Assembly (NCBI RefSeq): GCF_052068095.1
Contig: NZ_JBQHDG010000019.1
Location: 62,001 to 126,000, forward strand
Source of the DNA: Phytohabitans sp052068095
GTDB lineage: Bacteria > Actinomycetota > Actinomycetes > Mycobacteriales > Micromonosporaceae
Length of the DNA stretch: 64,000 nt
Reading direction: 5' to 3'
A program made the position numbers and the translations under genes. This document shows positions 63,647 to 64,000 of the stretch, piece after piece. Each line of letters starts with the position of its first letter. Within the stretch, counting starts at the first letter, position 1. Below the pieces are notes generated by a model, which made no database searches, was not told the DNA's origin, and saw only the letters and a program-made list of their open reading frames with translations.

Positions 63647-64000
63647 GTGGCCGCCGCCGATGATCGGGTCACCCGGATCGGGGTGGCCATCGACATTCCC
63701 GAGCCGTGGGGTGGCATCCTCACCCGCCGCCGCGCCGAGGCGGGTGACCCGCAGGCCGCGTACGTGCCCGCGCACCTCACCCTGCTCGGGCCGACCGAGA
63801 TCGAGCCCGACCGGCTGCCCGCGATCGAGGACCACCTGGCCGCGGTGGCGGCCGCGCATCCGCCGTTTTCGCTGCACCTGCGCGGCACCGGCACGTTCCG
63901 GCCGCTGACCGAGGTGGTCTTCGTCGTCGTCGCGGCCGGGATCAGCGAGTGCGAGCTGCTCGCCGCCGCGATCGGCAAGACCGGTGACATCCACCGTGAG
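63647..64000 (+). CDS. 2'-5' RNA ligase/phosphodiesterase family protein (partial)
   Basis: The first 118 codons of a gene that runs off the window. The first HxTx motif is present (VPAHLTLLGPTEIEP), typical of 2H phosphoesterases acting on 2',3'-cyclic or 2'-5' RNA bonds; the second motif would lie beyond the end. GTG 63647 is four bases after the trpS stop, a common order in actinomycetes. Confidence 0.75.
   Translation, partial: MAAADDRVTRIGVAIDIPEPWGGILTRRRAEAGDPQAAYVPAHLTLLGPTEIEPDRLPAIEDHLAAVAAAHPPFSLHLRGTGTFRPLTEVVFVVVAAGISECELLAAAIGKTGDIHRE

Overview
The window is high-GC DNA with frequent GTG starts, 4-bp start/stop overlaps, leaderless-looking promoters and families typical of Actinobacteria: Glp/SepX, SigE-type sigma factors with membrane beta-propeller partners, an EspR-like regulator, a MAB_1171c-type membrane protein and DUF4383 and DUF6758 proteins. 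Gene content and order suggest a chromosomal segment of a filamentous actinomycete, possibly Micromonosporaceae; the family is an inference. Two blocks follow a gene order I recall from Mycobacterium tuberculosis: about 13.2-20.1 kb matches Rv0991c-Rv0996 (Ruc, formyl-THF cyclo-ligase, galU, glp, rimJ, sepX), and about 29.5-52.8 kb matches Rv1002c-Rv1018c (pmt, rsmI, metG, tatD, rsmA, ispE, pth, rplY, prs, glmU). So this is mostly core chromosome with local insertions, not a genomic island.

Layout. 0-8.4 kb: MaoC dehydratase, SpoU methyltransferase, DUF6758 protein, a small membrane protein, a PH-domain membrane protein, a SigE-type sigma operon, PHP phosphoesterase, MarC and a RecB-like Fe-S nuclease. 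8.7-11.5 kb: a Fur-MpaB-methyltransferase operon opposite a DUF2231 membrane protein. 12-20.3 kb: small envelope proteins, Ruc-like chaperone, formyl-THF cyclo-ligase, a GGDEF cyclase, the galU-glp-rimJ-sepX division cluster and tRNA-Ala. 20.3-24.4 kb: an exopolysaccharide locus (deacetylase-glycosyltransferase plus acyltransferase). 25.2-28.6 kb: a tightly coupled cassette of EspR-like regulator, ImmA/IrrE protease, MAB_1171c membrane protein and short cytochrome P450. 29.5-36.4 kb: protein mannosyltransferase, rsmI, a lipoprotein, a repeat-rich membrane protein and metG. 36.5-48.6 kb: MFS protein, tatD-rsmA-ispE-ABC-F, two DUF4383 proteins, desaturase with its TetR, and a LAGLIDADG-like protein beside tRNA-Gln. 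48.8-57.4 kb: glmU, prs, rplY, pth, sugar transferase, cysQ-cysD-cysN. 57.6-64 kb: galE-galK, CorC-like CBS protein, a second sigma/beta-propeller operon, trpS and the start of a 2'-5' RNA ligase-like gene.

The least explained feature is a family of non-coding interspersed repeats. Every convergent gene pair in the window separated by more than about 150 bp (five of five) has a 0.2-0.9 kb spacer built from the same modules: a block that folds as a short hairpin, terminal inverted repeats beginning CTAGAGACC, and shared palindromes. In several cases the CTAG end of the repeat itself provides the TAG stop codon of the neighbouring gene. They look like MITE-like or terminator-like elements confined to convergent 3' ends. 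The XRE/ImmA/MAB_1171c/P450 cassette, with a hairpin and a possible small RNA upstream, is the best candidate for a poorly described multi-gene system.
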